DNA of 45,106 nucleotides from UBA1181 sp963619325 (lineage in GTDB: Bacteria; Bacteroidota; Bacteroidia; Bacteroidales; Paludibacteraceae). The notes beneath the pieces were generated by a model. The model saw nothing but the letters and a program-made list of their open reading frames with translations. It was not told the origin of the DNA and ran no database searches. The stretch covers positions 1-45,106 of the forward strand of contig CAVEVQ010000020.1 in NCBI GenBank assembly GCA_963619325.1, read 5' to 3'. The position numbers were made by a program, and so were the translations under genes. Shown here piece by piece: positions 25,383 to 33,835 of this stretch (positions within the stretch are counted from its first letter, which is position 1; every line of letters begins with the position of its first letter).

Positions 25383-25406
25383 AATTTTTTATGCAATATA
25401 AATAAA

Positions 25407-26726
25407 ATGAATGAACTGATTAACAAGATATTACAGACGATTGGAATTGCGAATTTGAACGAGATGCAGACGGCTTCTCTCAAGGCGAACGAGTCGGGAC
25501 GTGATGTCATATTGCTCTCTCCAACGGGTTCAGGGAAAACTTTAGCTTTTTTGCTTCCTCTTCTTCGTCAACTGAAAGCAGATGAGCAAGGTGTGCAGGC
25601 CATTGTGATTGCTCCTTCGCGTGAGTTGGCTTTGCAGATTGAAGAGGTGTTTAAGTCGTTTAAGTCAGATTTCCGTGTGGGTTGTTGCTATGGTGGTCAT
25701 TCATTTGAGCAGGAACGACGTATGTTGCAAACGCCACCGTCGCTCTTGGTTGGAACTCCAGGTCGTTTACTTGATCATATTGACCAGGAGTCATTTAAGA
25801 CGGATGGTGTCCGTTTCCTTATTTTAGATGAGTTTGATAAGGCGCTTGAGTTGGGATTTCAAGATGATATGGAAGATATTATCAAGGAATTGCCAAATGT
25901 CAAAAAGCGAATGTTGACCTCAGCCACTAAGGCCGAAGAGATCCCATCGTTTGTAAAAATCCATAATCCGATGGTTTTGGATTATTTAGGAGAGAATGGC
26001 CAGGAGATTAAATTAACGCGCTATATCGTTCATTCTCCTGAGAAAGATAAGTTGGAAACGCTTTTAAAGTTGGTTTCGCAAATAGGCAATGAACCGACAC
26101 TCATCTTTGTCAACTATCGCGAATCCGTTGATCGTGTTGCAGAATTCTTACGTAAGAAAGGTGTTGATTGCAAATCCTTCCATGGGGGAATGGAGCAGGT
26201 GGATCGCGAAAAATCACTCTTTCAATTCAAAAGTGGTACATCTTATTTGATGGTTTCAACGGATTTGGCGTCACGCGGTTTGGATATATTAGATGTCAAG
26301 CATGTCGTTCACTATCATCTCCCCGTCAACCAAGAAGCCTATACGCATCGTAATGGTCGTACGGCAAGAATGTTCGCCGAAGGTAATGCGTATATCATCC
26401 TTCATGGTGAAGAAAAAATGCCAGATTACTTAGATGAAGCCGATTTTCAAGACTTCGCACTTGTTAGAGAAGCTATGCCTTTGAAGCCTTCTAAGTGGGT
26501 TTCTCTTTATATTGGCAAAGGTAAGAAGGATAAAATCAGCAAAGGCGACATTGCCGGATTCTTGATGAAGAAAGGACTTTTGTCGAAGGAACAAGTCGGA
26601 CAAATTGAGGTGCAAGACAACTGCGCATTTGTTTCTATTCCTCGCACAGAGTTGAAGGAAGTGCTGGGCAGAATCAAAAATGAGAAGATCAAGGGTATCA
26701 AAACCATCTTCCAAGAGAGTAAATAA
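25407..26726 (+). CDS. DEAD-box-type ATP-dependent RNA helicase
   Basis: 439 residues. Motifs in order: LNEMQ of the Q motif (17-21), Walker A SPTGSGKT (38-45), PSRELALQ (70-77), GTPGRLLDH (116-124), motif II as DEFD (141-144), TSAT (171-174), then STDLASRGLDI and HRNGRTARM in the second RecA domain. The DEFD in place of DEAD is a tolerated variant seen in some Bacteroidetes helicases. A C-terminal ~90-residue extension rich in Lys (KWVSLYIGKGKKDKISKGDIAGFLMKKG) resembles the DbpA-type RNA-binding end, which would point to a role in ribosome assembly. That is an inference. Cytoplasmic, 25 bases before aroB. Confidence 0.9.
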   Translation: MNELINKILQTIGIANLNEMQTASLKANESGRDVILLSPTGSGKTLAFLLPLLRQLKADEQGVQAIVIAPSRELALQIEEVFKSFKSDFRVGCCYGGHSFEQERRMLQTPPSLLVGTPGRLLDHIDQESFKTDGVRFLILDEFDKALELGFQDDMEDIIKELPNVKKRMLTSATKAEEIPSFVKIHNPMVLDYLGENGQEIKLTRYIVHSPEKDKLETLLKLVSQIGNEPTLIFVNYRESVDRVAEFLRKKGVDCKSFHGGMEQVDREKSLFQFKSGTSYLMVSTDLASRGLDILDVKHVVHYHLPVNQEAYTHRNGRTARMFAEGNAYIILHGEEKMPDYLDEADFQDFALVREAMPLKPSKWVSLYIGKGKKDKISKGDIAGFLMKKGLLSKEQVGQIEVQDNCAFVSIPRTELKEVLGRIKNEKIKGIKTIFQESK

Positions 26727-26750
26727 AGAAATCAAAATAGTAAATATACT

Positions 26751-27806
26751 ATGCAAAAGATATTGATTGACAATAAGATAGCACCGATTGCGGAGGAGTT
26801 GAAGAAATTTGGTCGCCAGTCGGTTTTCATCCTTACGGATACGAATACGCATCGCCTCTGTTTGCCAGAACTGTTGGTAGACTATGAGATAAACCCAGCT
26901 CATGTCATTGAGATAAAAGCCGATGATGACAACAAAGACATTGAGGCGGTTTGCCATGTCTGGCAAGAACTAAGTGAGAAAGGTGCGACCAGGAAATCGC
27001 TCCTAATCAACTTGGGTGGCGGTATGGTTACTGATTTGGGCGGATTCGCCGCATCAACTTTTAAGCGTGGAATCGACTATGTGAACGTGCCAACGACACT
27101 TTTAGGGGCTGTGGATGCGGCTGTCGGTGGTAAAACAGGTTTCAACTTCAATCACTTGAAGAACGAAATTGGCGTGATTAATCCTGCGTTAAGTGTTCTG
27201 ATCAATATCAGTTTCTTTAAGCACCTATCTCAAGAAAATCTTTTTTCTGGTTTCGCGGAAATGATCAAACATGGTTTGATTTCCAACGAAAATGTTTGGA
27301 AACATATCTGTCAAACTGATATGACCAATGTGAACTACGATACATTTGGTGCGCTTTTGGCTGAGTCAATAAACGTGAAGGAAGAAATAGTGAAGATAGA
27401 TCCGACTGAAAAGAATATCCGTAAGGCGTTGAATTTCGGTCACACAATCGGACACGCCTTTGAGAGTCATGCCATTGAACGTGGAGAAACGAAACTTCAC
27501 GGCTACGCAGTTGCTTGGGGTATGATTGCCGAACTGTATCTATCTTACAAGAAATGTGGTTTCCCTAAAGAAATTCTTTCGCAGGCTATCTCACTGATTA
27601 AAGATTTGTATGGACCGTTCGCAATCTCTTGCAAGGAGTATGATCGACTGTATGAACTGATGACGCACGACAAGAAGAACGATGTGGCAGGTACGATTCT
27701 ATTCACCTTGCTTTCAAACATTGGCGAGGTGAAAATAAACACGGTCGTTGAGAAAAAGGAAATTTTCGAAGCATTGGATTTCTATTGCGACACGATGGGA
27801 ATCTAA
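26751..27806 (+). CDS. aroB: 3-dehydroquinate synthase
   Basis: 351 residues. It converts DAHP to 3-dehydroquinate, step two of the shikimate pathway, using NAD and a divalent metal. Clear motifs: NLGGGMVTDLGGFAASTFKRG (glycine-rich NAD site), VPTTLLGAVDAAVGGKTGFNF, EMIKHGLI and the metal-binding region FGHTIGHAFES with its His residues, then HGYAVAWGM. It lies 24 bases after the helicase gene and 31 before aroA, so two steps of aromatic biosynthesis are encoded together. Confidence 0.95.
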   Translation: MQKILIDNKIAPIAEELKKFGRQSVFILTDTNTHRLCLPELLVDYEINPAHVIEIKADDDNKDIEAVCHVWQELSEKGATRKSLLINLGGGMVTDLGGFAASTFKRGIDYVNVPTTLLGAVDAAVGGKTGFNFNHLKNEIGVINPALSVLINISFFKHLSQENLFSGFAEMIKHGLISNENVWKHICQTDMTNVNYDTFGALLAESINVKEEIVKIDPTEKNIRKALNFGHTIGHAFESHAIERGETKLHGYAVAWGMIAELYLSYKKCGFPKEILSQAISLIKDLYGPFAISCKEYDRLYELMTHDKKNDVAGTILFTLLSNIGEVKINTVVEKKEIFEALDFYCDTMGI

Positions 27807-27837
27807 TCAATGTTGAATTAGGAATTAAGAGTTAGGA

Positions 27838-29076
27838 ATGATTTACGATATAAAGAGGTGTGCGAATGTGCCTTCTGAGATGAGGGTTATTTTGCCAGCT
27901 TCCAAAAGTATAAGCAACCGTGCGTTGATTCTCAATGCGTTAAGTCGATCAGGCAAGGAGATTCATAATTTGGCAAAGTGTGATGACACCGATGTTTTAG
28001 TGACTGCACTCACGTCGAACGGAAAACACTTTGATATTGGTGCGGCGGGAACGGCAATGCGTTTCTTGACGGCTTACCAATGTTTGCAGCCAGGTGAGTG
28101 GACGATTACGGGTAGCGAACGTATGAAACAACGACCAATCCAGGTTTTAGTGGATGCGTTGCGCCGTTTGGGTGCTACAATTGATTACGCTGGAGTTGAA
28201 GGTTTCCCTCCGCTCAAAATCCAAGGTCACGCTATGGAGGGCGGTGAGATAGATATTGATGGTGGTGTGAGTAGCCAATATATTTCTGCTTTGCTGATGA
28301 TTGCGCCGTATCTGGAAAATGGCTTGACACTTCATCTGACGGGAGCGGTGATTTCGCGTCCCTACATTACGATGACGCTTCTGTTGATGGCTCAATTTGG
28401 CGTTGAGGCTGAGTGGAAGGATGAGAATACGATTCAGATAAAACCGCAGGAATACAAACCTATAGAATACACAGTAGAGTCGGATTGGTCTGCCTCTTCC
28501 TATTGGTATGAGATTGCTTCTTTCTTGCCGAAGAACGCCACAAAATTCACCTTGCCACACCTCTATGAGGAGAGTTTGCAAGGTGACTCGCAGGTTCGCA
28601 AAATCTTCGAGCCGTTGGGTATCACCTCCACATTCACCATGTCGGGCGTTGTTTTGGAGAAAACCGATGAGCCGGTTTCTCATTATGAGTACGATTTTTC
28701 TTCTCAACCCGATTTGGCGCAGACCTTGGTTGCCACTTGTTGCGCGATTGGCACGACTTTCTGTTTCTCGGGATTGAAAACCTTGAAAATCAAAGAGACA
28801 GACCGCATTGCCGCTCTAATTAACGAGTGTCGTAAATTGGGCTATGTCCTTAAAGAGACAGGAGAAGGCGAACTTTCCTGGAGTGGCGAGCGAGTTGCGC
28901 CCGATGAAGTTCCCCTTATCTGCACCTACAAAGATCACCGCATGGCTATGGCGTTCGCACCCATCGCTTTGCAACGAAATGGTCGTCTTCAAATAGACGA
29001 TCCAGAGGTCGTCTCAAAATCATATCCGGAATTTTGGAAAACTGTGGAGGAGGTGATAATACATGAAAATGTATAA
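27838..29076 (+). CDS. aroA: 3-phosphoshikimate 1-carboxyvinyltransferase (EPSP synthase)
   Basis: 412 residues. It joins shikimate-3-phosphate and phosphoenolpyruvate to form EPSP. Conserved features: VILPASKSISNRALIL near the N-terminus with the substrate Lys, AAGTAMRFLTAY, GSERMKQRPI, the KETDRI block and DHRMAMAFA near the end. Length is slightly below the usual ~425. The Gly of the common GNAGTAMR motif region is kept as GAAGTAMRF. It is the last gene of the plus-strand run. A hairpin with T tract lies at 29369-29399, ~290 bases further on, beyond a restriction-gene remnant. Confidence 0.95.
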   Translation: MIYDIKRCANVPSEMRVILPASKSISNRALILNALSRSGKEIHNLAKCDDTDVLVTALTSNGKHFDIGAAGTAMRFLTAYQCLQPGEWTITGSERMKQRPIQVLVDALRRLGATIDYAGVEGFPPLKIQGHAMEGGEIDIDGGVSSQYISALLMIAPYLENGLTLHLTGAVISRPYITMTLLLMAQFGVEAEWKDENTIQIKPQEYKPIEYTVESDWSASSYWYEIASFLPKNATKFTLPHLYEESLQGDSQVRKIFEPLGITSTFTMSGVVLEKTDEPVSHYEYDFSSQPDLAQTLVATCCAIGTTFCFSGLKTLKIKETDRIAALINECRKLGYVLKETGEGELSWSGERVAPDEVPLICTYKDHRMAMAFAPIALQRNGRLQIDDPEVVSKSYPEFWKTVEEVIIHENV

Positions 29077-29122
29077 ACTATTGTGATATTCCTCTGAGTT
29101 ATTTTAACGATAAACAATATTT

Positions 29123-29340
29123 ATGGTTAAAAACTTCAATAGATATATGTCTCAGCTGAGAGAGACAAATCAAACATTAGATTTTTTTGTGATTTTGATA
29201 AAATCTCGAAAAATGTAGATGACATTAAGTTGAGCCTATGTATGCTCAATAGTTTGGTGGGGTCGTCAGATTTACGCTTTGTAGAAGACAATGATGACAA
29301 CCTTCTCTGTACCCCAAAATTGTCTATTTGCCCATTTTAA
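29123..29340 (+). pseudogene. remnant of a DpnII/MboI-type restriction endonuclease
   Basis: In two adjacent frames this stretch encodes the N-terminal pattern of DpnII-family type II endonucleases. Frame one from the ATG at 29123 gives MVKNFNRYMSQL, then RETNQTLDFFV. One base must then be added near 29191 to continue as DFDKISKNVDDIKLSLCMLN, then SLVGSSDL. The family has the same order: a short helix, T...F.DF.K...NV..I...L...NSL-G. After SSDLR the resemblance ends and the frame stops at 29338-29340, so roughly the last 80% of the gene is gone. No partner methyltransferase is nearby. The match is by memory of LlaDCHI/DpnII-type proteins, so the family call is good but not proven. Confidence 0.55.
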
Positions 29341-29368
29341 TTGTGCTGTTCTGTTTCTCAGAAAAAAC

Positions 29369-29399
29369 AAAAAAGGCGATGCTCAGCACCGCCTTTTTT
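29369..29399. terminator. bidirectional terminator between aroA and tonB
   Basis: AAAAAAGGCG (29369-29378) pairs with CGCCTTTTTT (29390-29399), with an inner GCT/AGC pairing. U tracts form on both strands, so it serves the convergent aroA and TonB transcripts. Confidence 0.9.
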
Positions 29400-29413
29400 A
29401 TATTCGTTCCTAA

Positions 29414-30112
29414 TTATTTGAATTTGAATAATACTGGCAAGGTAAAACGTGAACGACAGCTCTTTCCACGCTGCTCTGCAGGAATCCACTTAGGCATCTT
29501 CTTGACGACACGCACTGCCTCCTGGTCAAGCACTGGGTCTACTCCACGTGCTACTCTTACGTCTTGGATAGATCCGTCTTTGTTAACGACAAACTCTATG
29601 AATACACGTCCTTGAATATTATTGTCAATGGCAACCTGAGGATATACCAACTCTTTCTTCAAATACTCCATTAACTTGGCAGTTCCTCCAGGGAATCCTG
29701 CTTGCTTCTCTACAATCGTGAAGATCTCTTCTTCTGCTTCCTCTTCCTCTTCTTCAATTACCACATTGTTCTGAATCTCCACGGCTTTGTTGTCGTCTTC
29801 GGCGTTGTCAATCTTAATCTCTGAGTCAACCACCTTGTCATCGTCGACTACCTTCAACACCTCTTGCGCTACCTGTGCTGGTGGCGGTGTCTGAGGTTGT
29901 ACTTGCTGTGGCTGCTCCTGCTGTGTCTGAGGAATAATCTCCTCTTCACCCTCATTTATGAATTCATCTTGGAATCCTTCGTGAACCGTAACCTCTGTAT
30001 TGGTCCACTCAAAACAAATATAGGTGAACCCTAATGCTAAAACGAGACCCATCAAAACAAACATCGAACGTTTGTTCTCTAAGTCCGCTTTGGGGGATTT
30101 CTTTATTTCCAT
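29414..30112 (-). CDS. TonB-family energy transducer
   Basis: 232 residues. One N-terminal membrane helix at ~17-35 (MFVLMGLVLALGFTYI), a periplasmic linker with Gln/Pro repeats (PQQVQPQTPPPAQ, ~65-82) and a strongly acidic run (EEEEEEAEEE, ~120-131), then a C-terminal TonB domain from ~140 (AGFPGGTAKLMEYLKKELVYP, GRVFIEFVVNKDGSIQDVRV, ALDQEAV-like helix and MPKWIPAEQRGK). It transfers proton-motive energy to TonB-dependent outer-membrane receptors. No ExbB or ExbD gene is near. It has its own -7 box and a bidirectional terminator, so it is probably monocistronic. Confidence 0.88.
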   Translation of the reverse strand: MEIKKSPKADLENKRSMFVLMGLVLALGFTYICFEWTNTEVTVHEGFQDEFINEGEEEIIPQTQQEQPQQVQPQTPPPAQVAQEVLKVVDDDKVVDSEIKIDNAEDDNKAVEIQNNVVIEEEEEEAEEEIFTIVEKQAGFPGGTAKLMEYLKKELVYPQVAIDNNIQGRVFIEFVVNKDGSIQDVRVARGVDPVLDQEAVRVVKKMPKWIPAEQRGKSCRSRFTLPVLFKFK

Positions 30113-30203
30113 CCGTTTATTTTTTTATTATGGTTATACATTCAATTTTTTTTCAACGCCGACTCCTCTTCCACATACCTAATGGAAGAAAACTTCACAC
30201 CTA

Positions 30204-30211
30204 CAAATGTA
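30204..30211 (-). promoter_or_regulatory. -7 box (TACATTTG) of the TonB gene
   Basis: CAAATGTA on the plus strand is a perfect -7 element on the minus strand, ~90 bases before the ATG at 30112. No good -33 box at the right distance. Confidence 0.4.
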
Positions 30212-30269
30212 GTATAAAATTTCGCAAGTTATCCATTTACTCAAGTCAAACTTTAATTTTTTTTTGACA

Positions 30270-31424
30270 TTACTCTTTTATATTACTTTGTGAAAATGCA
30301 CGCCATTTTTCTATCAATATTCTGAAATCTTCTGGCCATTCTGAGTCAAAATACATCTCCTCTCCTGTCCGTGGATGGATGAATCCTAAGGTTTTGGCGT
30401 GTAGGGCCTGACGAGGACATGCCGCAAAGCAGTTCTTTATAAACTGTTTGTATCTTGCTGTCGTTGTCCCTCTCAATGTCTCAAAACCGCCATAGCGCTC
30501 GTCGGCGAAAAGCGTATGCCCGATATGTTTCATGTGAACGCGTATTTGGTGAGTCCTCCCTGTCTCTAATCTGCACTGCACTAATGTGGTATAGCCGTAT
30601 CTTTCCAACACTTTATAGTGAGTTACTGCATGTTTCGCATTGGGGTTCTCTCCTTCGGGGAAAACCGTGAAGAGTAGTCGGTCTTTGGGATCTCTGCCGA
30701 TATCGCCCGAAATAGTGCCTTCGTCTTCGACAATGTTGCCCCACACAAGGGCATTGTATAGCCTCTTGGTTGTCTTGTTGAAAAACTGTCGGCCCAAATT
30801 CGTTTTTGCATCCTCGTTCTTGGCAATGACGAGTAAACCAGACGTGTCTTTGTCAATCCGGTGGACTAATCCTAAACGGGGATCGTTGGCGTCAAAGTTT
30901 GGGTCGTCTTTTAGGTGCCACGCTAATGCGTTTAACAACGTACCTTCGAAATTTCCAAACCCAGGGTGCACTACCATGCCAGGCTCTTTATTCACCAGGA
31001 TCACATCTTCGTCTTCATATACAATGTTCAACGGAATGTCCTGAGGAATAATGTTATACTCGGATGGAGGATAGGAGAGCATTATCTGTATGAGGTCGAA
31101 TGGCTTTACTCGGTAATTCGACTTTACCGCTTTGCCGTTGACAAGTATGCAATTAGCATCCGCCGCGTCTTGTATGCGGTTACGCGATATCCCCGCCATG
31201 CAATTCACTAAATACTTGTCTATGCGCACTAAAGAGTGTCCTTTCTCTACTACAAAACGGAAATGCTCATGGTATTGTCCTCCATTATTTTCGTCCTCTT
31301 TGTTTGCCTCTTCTTCAAACTCTTCGTAACACGAATCGTCCGAGAGTAAGGGCACGCCCGACTCAAAGTCGCCCAATTGTGGAAAATCTACGTCGTTGTT
31401 GTCATCGATAGTACTTCGTATCAT
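30270..31424 (-). CDS. rluD: RluD-family 23S rRNA pseudouridine synthase
   Basis: 384 residues, longer than E. coli RluD (326) because of an acidic N-terminal extension of ~55 residues (DDNNDVDFPQLGDFESG ... EEFEEEANKEDENNGG). Then an S4 RNA-binding domain (~60-115, VRIDKYLVNCMAGISRNRIQ) and the catalytic domain with GLVHRIDKDTSGLLVIAK, which holds the catalytic Asp, and RLETGRTHQIRVHM. It should convert uridines in helix 69 of 23S rRNA to pseudouridine. It follows the PASTA gene by 45 bases, an order common in Bacteroidales. The acidic extension is unusual compared with enterobacterial enzymes. Confidence 0.9.
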   Translation of the reverse strand: MIRSTIDDNNDVDFPQLGDFESGVPLLSDDSCYEEFEEEANKEDENNGGQYHEHFRFVVEKGHSLVRIDKYLVNCMAGISRNRIQDAADANCILVNGKAVKSNYRVKPFDLIQIMLSYPPSEYNIIPQDIPLNIVYEDEDVILVNKEPGMVVHPGFGNFEGTLLNALAWHLKDDPNFDANDPRLGLVHRIDKDTSGLLVIAKNEDAKTNLGRQFFNKTTKRLYNALVWGNIVEDEGTISGDIGRDPKDRLLFTVFPEGENPNAKHAVTHYKVLERYGYTTLVQCRLETGRTHQIRVHMKHIGHTLFADERYGGFETLRGTTTARYKQFIKNCFAACPRQALHAKTLGFIHPRTGEEMYFDSEWPEDFRILIEKWRAFSQSNIKE

Positions 31425-31469
31425 ACTTCAAAAACAGCAATAATAAATGTTTTTTTATAATTTATTTTT

Positions 31470-32306
31470 TTAGTTTTCTATGGTTGTAGCTTCACTTCCT
31501 GGTTCGGTGAAGGTCTCTTCAGGTTCTTCTAAAAGATTTGGGTTCTTGGTCAGATAGACGGAAACTGAGGTTCCATAGTTGATGACTGTTCCCGTGATGG
31601 GGGTCTGCTTATAGACAAAATAGCTCTCTTTGTCTTTGTCGTCTTTGGGTTGAACGTCAAAAAACACTTCTCCGATATTTAAAAAGACAGTGTGCGCTTT
31701 GTCAATGGCTTGTTCAACGGTCAGACCTCTGAAACTAGGGGCTGGCAATCCTTCGTTAGTGTCCCCTCGGCCAACGTGCAAAACTACGGATGCCCCTTCT
31801 GGAATCCGGAATCCTGGAGGTAAAACCTTGCCGTTATATTGGGCATCCAACACTAAGTCCTTGTATTCTGAAGGCACATATACGATACTGTCGACTTTCA
31901 GCCCAACCGACTTGATTGTGGCTTCTGCTTGACGGAGTGAAATCTCCCTCACATCTGGGAAAACAATCCTACGAATTGTGTTGGAGTTGGTGATGAGGTA
32001 AATCGTACGACCCTCTTTTACTTTCGAACCCGCTGCCGGAATTTGCTCTACGACAACTCCTAATTTGCGTTTTTTTACATATATGGAATCCACTACCTCG
32101 CATTTCATTTTGTTCTCTTTGAAGATGGCTGTCGCTTCTGCTTCAGTGAGGTCGCTCACATCGGGTACAACCAATTCAATACCATGGTTGGTGTATGAGT
32201 CCAGCCAATTGAACGTGCCGATATAGAGTCCTGCAAGGATGACTATCAATAGTATGAAACTGATAGTGTATGGGTTGATAAAAAATTTTTTCGCATTAAA
32301 TTCCAT
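31470..32306 (-). CDS. membrane-anchored PASTA-domain protein
   Basis: 278 residues. A single membrane helix at ~13-31 (YTISFILLIVILAGLYIG), then three PASTA repeats: ELVVPDVSDLTEAEATAIFKE (~41-110), RIVFPDVREISLRQAEATIK (~112-180) and LPAPSFRGLTVEQAIDKA (~192-265), followed by an acidic tail. PASTA modules bind peptidoglycan or muropeptides. Here there is no kinase domain, so it is a stand-alone periplasmic anchor. A -7 box lies ~40 bases upstream and rluD directly follows. Confidence 0.88.
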   Translation of the reverse strand: MEFNAKKFFINPYTISFILLIVILAGLYIGTFNWLDSYTNHGIELVVPDVSDLTEAEATAIFKENKMKCEVVDSIYVKKRKLGVVVEQIPAAGSKVKEGRTIYLITNSNTIRRIVFPDVREISLRQAEATIKSVGLKVDSIVYVPSEYKDLVLDAQYNGKVLPPGFRIPEGASVVLHVGRGDTNEGLPAPSFRGLTVEQAIDKAHTVFLNIGEVFFDVQPKDDKDKESYFVYKQTPITGTVINYGTSVSVYLTKNPNLLEEPEETFTEPGSEATTIEN

Positions 32307-32346
32307 GGTGTACGCAATCCGTCTTTTTTATATAGTTCTACATCTA

Positions 32347-32354
32347 CAAAGGTA
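32347..32354 (-). promoter_or_regulatory. -7 box (TACCTTTG) of the PASTA-rluD unit
   Basis: CAAAGGTA on the plus strand gives a perfect minus-strand -7 element 41 bases before the ATG. The -33 region falls in the rpmH terminator and has no TTG. Confidence 0.45.
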
Positions 32355-32365
32355 AGAAAAAATAT

Positions 32366-32392
32366 AAAAAAAGCGTGCTAAAAATAGCACGC
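32366..32392 (-). terminator. rpmH terminator
   Basis: GCGTGCTA (32373-32380) and TAGCACGC (32385-32392) form a perfect stem. On the minus strand TTTTTTTATATTTTTT follows. It lies 25 bases past the rpmH stop. Confidence 0.9.
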
Positions 32393-32417
32393 CGTGTTCT
32401 TTTGCAACAAGTATTTA

Positions 32418-32576
32418 TTATCTTCTTACTGCTGGTTCGTCAGAAACAGTAAGTTTCTTTCTTCCGTGTGCTCTGCGTGATGCCAATACTCTGCGACCAT
32501 TAGCAGTTTCCATTCTAGAGCGAAAGCCATGCTTGTTACGTCTCTTTCTGTTTGATGGTTGGAATGTTCTTTTCAT
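32418..32576 (-). CDS. rpmH: ribosomal protein L34
   Basis: A 52-residue basic protein, MKRTFQPSNRKRRNKHGF then RSRMETANGRRVLASRRAHG, the unmistakable L34 sequence (KRTxQPSxRKRxxxHGFRxRMxTxxGRxVLxxRRxKGR). The C-terminal extension (KKLTVSDEPAVRR) is as in other Bacteroidetes. It is a structural part of the 50S subunit. It has a full promoter upstream and a terminator downstream, so it is monocistronic. The rnpA/oriC neighbours often found with rpmH in other phyla are not present. Confidence 0.97.
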   Translation of the reverse strand: MKRTFQPSNRKRRNKHGFRSRMETANGRRVLASRRAHGRKKLTVSDEPAVRR

Positions 32577-32654
32577 TGCCGTGACTTTTTATTTTTTTAC
32601 TTTATTCTTTTTTACCTTCTCTATGAATTTCCTAATGTATAGAAATTCGGAGTG

Positions 32655-32686
32655 CAAAGGTAGAAATTTTATATGTAAATCGCAAA
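32655..32686 (-). promoter_or_regulatory. rpmH promoter
   Basis: On the minus strand TTTG (32683-32686), 20 bases, TACCTTTG (32655-32662): a complete Bacteroidetes promoter. The leader would be ~70 bases. Confidence 0.75.
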
Positions 32687-32773
32687 CAATGAAAAACTTT
32701 TTTACGGCTGTTTTCTGTGCTTCCGTTAATCTTTCTATTTTATTGAGTGTAGATTAGATATATAGTTTCCTCC

Positions 32774-33814
32774 CTATTTTTCTGTGAGGTGTGAGTCTAT
32801 TTTGGCTATGATTTGGGCAGGTTGAATCTGCGTCATACATCTAAAATCGCCTAAATAACAGGGCTTGTTGCCGAAGATAGAGCATGGACGACATGGAAGG
32901 TCTATTTGTACGGCATCTTTCTCGTCTTGCCCAAAACCGTAAAAGCCTGCGTAGGGGTGTGTGGCACCCCATACAGAAACAACTGGTGTTCCTACCAATG
33001 AGGCTAAATGCATATTGGCGGAGTCCATTGAAAGCAATACGTCGCAGTGCCGAATCAAAGTCAACTCTTCTGTTAGGTTGAACTTGCCTACGAGCGATGT
33101 CGTATTGCTGTATTTCTTTGACCAACCATCCAAAATGTCTTTTTCTTTCTGCCCTCCACCGAACAAAAAGAGTTGTGTATTAGCACTTTGTGCATAATGG
33201 GCAACGATTTCTTCGCATTTCTCTATCGGATAAATCTTTCCATTATGCTGTGCGAATGGTGCTATTCCGATTATGTTTCTTTGTGGATTCGCAGACAATA
33301 TCTCTTTAATTGATTTCGTCTCCGGAAGATTTTGGATAGGGAAAAAATCTTTTCTGAGTGGATTGACGCTAAAACCAGCTCGTTGGAAGGTTTCAATGTA
33401 GCGTTGCACGGAGGTTTTGAGTTGGATCTTCTGTTTGTTCTCCTTGCGGGTGAGTTTCTTCTTCTCCGCTCTTCCTTTGTCTATGACGGAGACGGGGGTC
33501 TTGAATATTTTAAATAGAGTACGAAGGATCTTGCTACGAAGCACGTCGTGCAGGTCGATCATTTGGTTGAAGTGGGTCGTCCTTCGGAGATCTCTGAAAA
33601 GTCGGAACATCCCCAAGTTCCCCGCGTATCTTTTCTTCGTGTCTACGGGGAAAAAGGTGAGGTGGGGAATATTGCTGAAAATGGGTTCAAGACGAGGAGC
33701 GGAAAGGAAGGTGACGTGCACGTCGGGGTTTGCTTCTATAAACGAGCAAAGTACGGGGAGGGTCATAGCCACGTCTCCCATTGCCGACAAGCGCATTACT
33801 AAGACTTCTTTCAT
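32774..33814 (-). CDS. GT9 heptosyltransferase-like glycosyltransferase
   Basis: About 346 residues from the ATG at 33814 (MKEVLVMRLSAMGDVAMTLPV). The frame extends six residues upstream, but this start leaves 21 bases after the preceding gene and begins the family motif. GT9 enzymes add ADP-heptose or related sugars in the LPS core. Visible features: RLSAMGDVAMTLPV (N-terminal loop), IGIAPFAQHNGKIYPIEKCEEIV, LLSMDSANMHLASLVGTPVVSVWGATHP and the Cys-rich end CRPCSIFGNKPCYLGDFRCM. No membrane span. It is encoded just after the DUF4254 gene, a pairing common in Bacteroidales. Confidence 0.88.
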   Translation of the reverse strand: MKEVLVMRLSAMGDVAMTLPVLCSFIEANPDVHVTFLSAPRLEPIFSNIPHLTFFPVDTKKRYAGNLGMFRLFRDLRRTTHFNQMIDLHDVLRSKILRTLFKIFKTPVSVIDKGRAEKKKLTRKENKQKIQLKTSVQRYIETFQRAGFSVNPLRKDFFPIQNLPETKSIKEILSANPQRNIIGIAPFAQHNGKIYPIEKCEEIVAHYAQSANTQLFLFGGGQKEKDILDGWSKKYSNTTSLVGKFNLTEELTLIRHCDVLLSMDSANMHLASLVGTPVVSVWGATHPYAGFYGFGQDEKDAVQIDLPCRPCSIFGNKPCYLGDFRCMTQIQPAQIIAKIDSHLTEK

Positions 33815-33835
33815 TGCCCTTCTTTCGTTCAAGAA

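Noticed and set aside
27807..27837. Short imperfect repeats GAATTAGG/GAATTAAG between aroB and aroA
   Set aside because: Too short and AT-rich. Ordinary spacer composition for this kind of genome.
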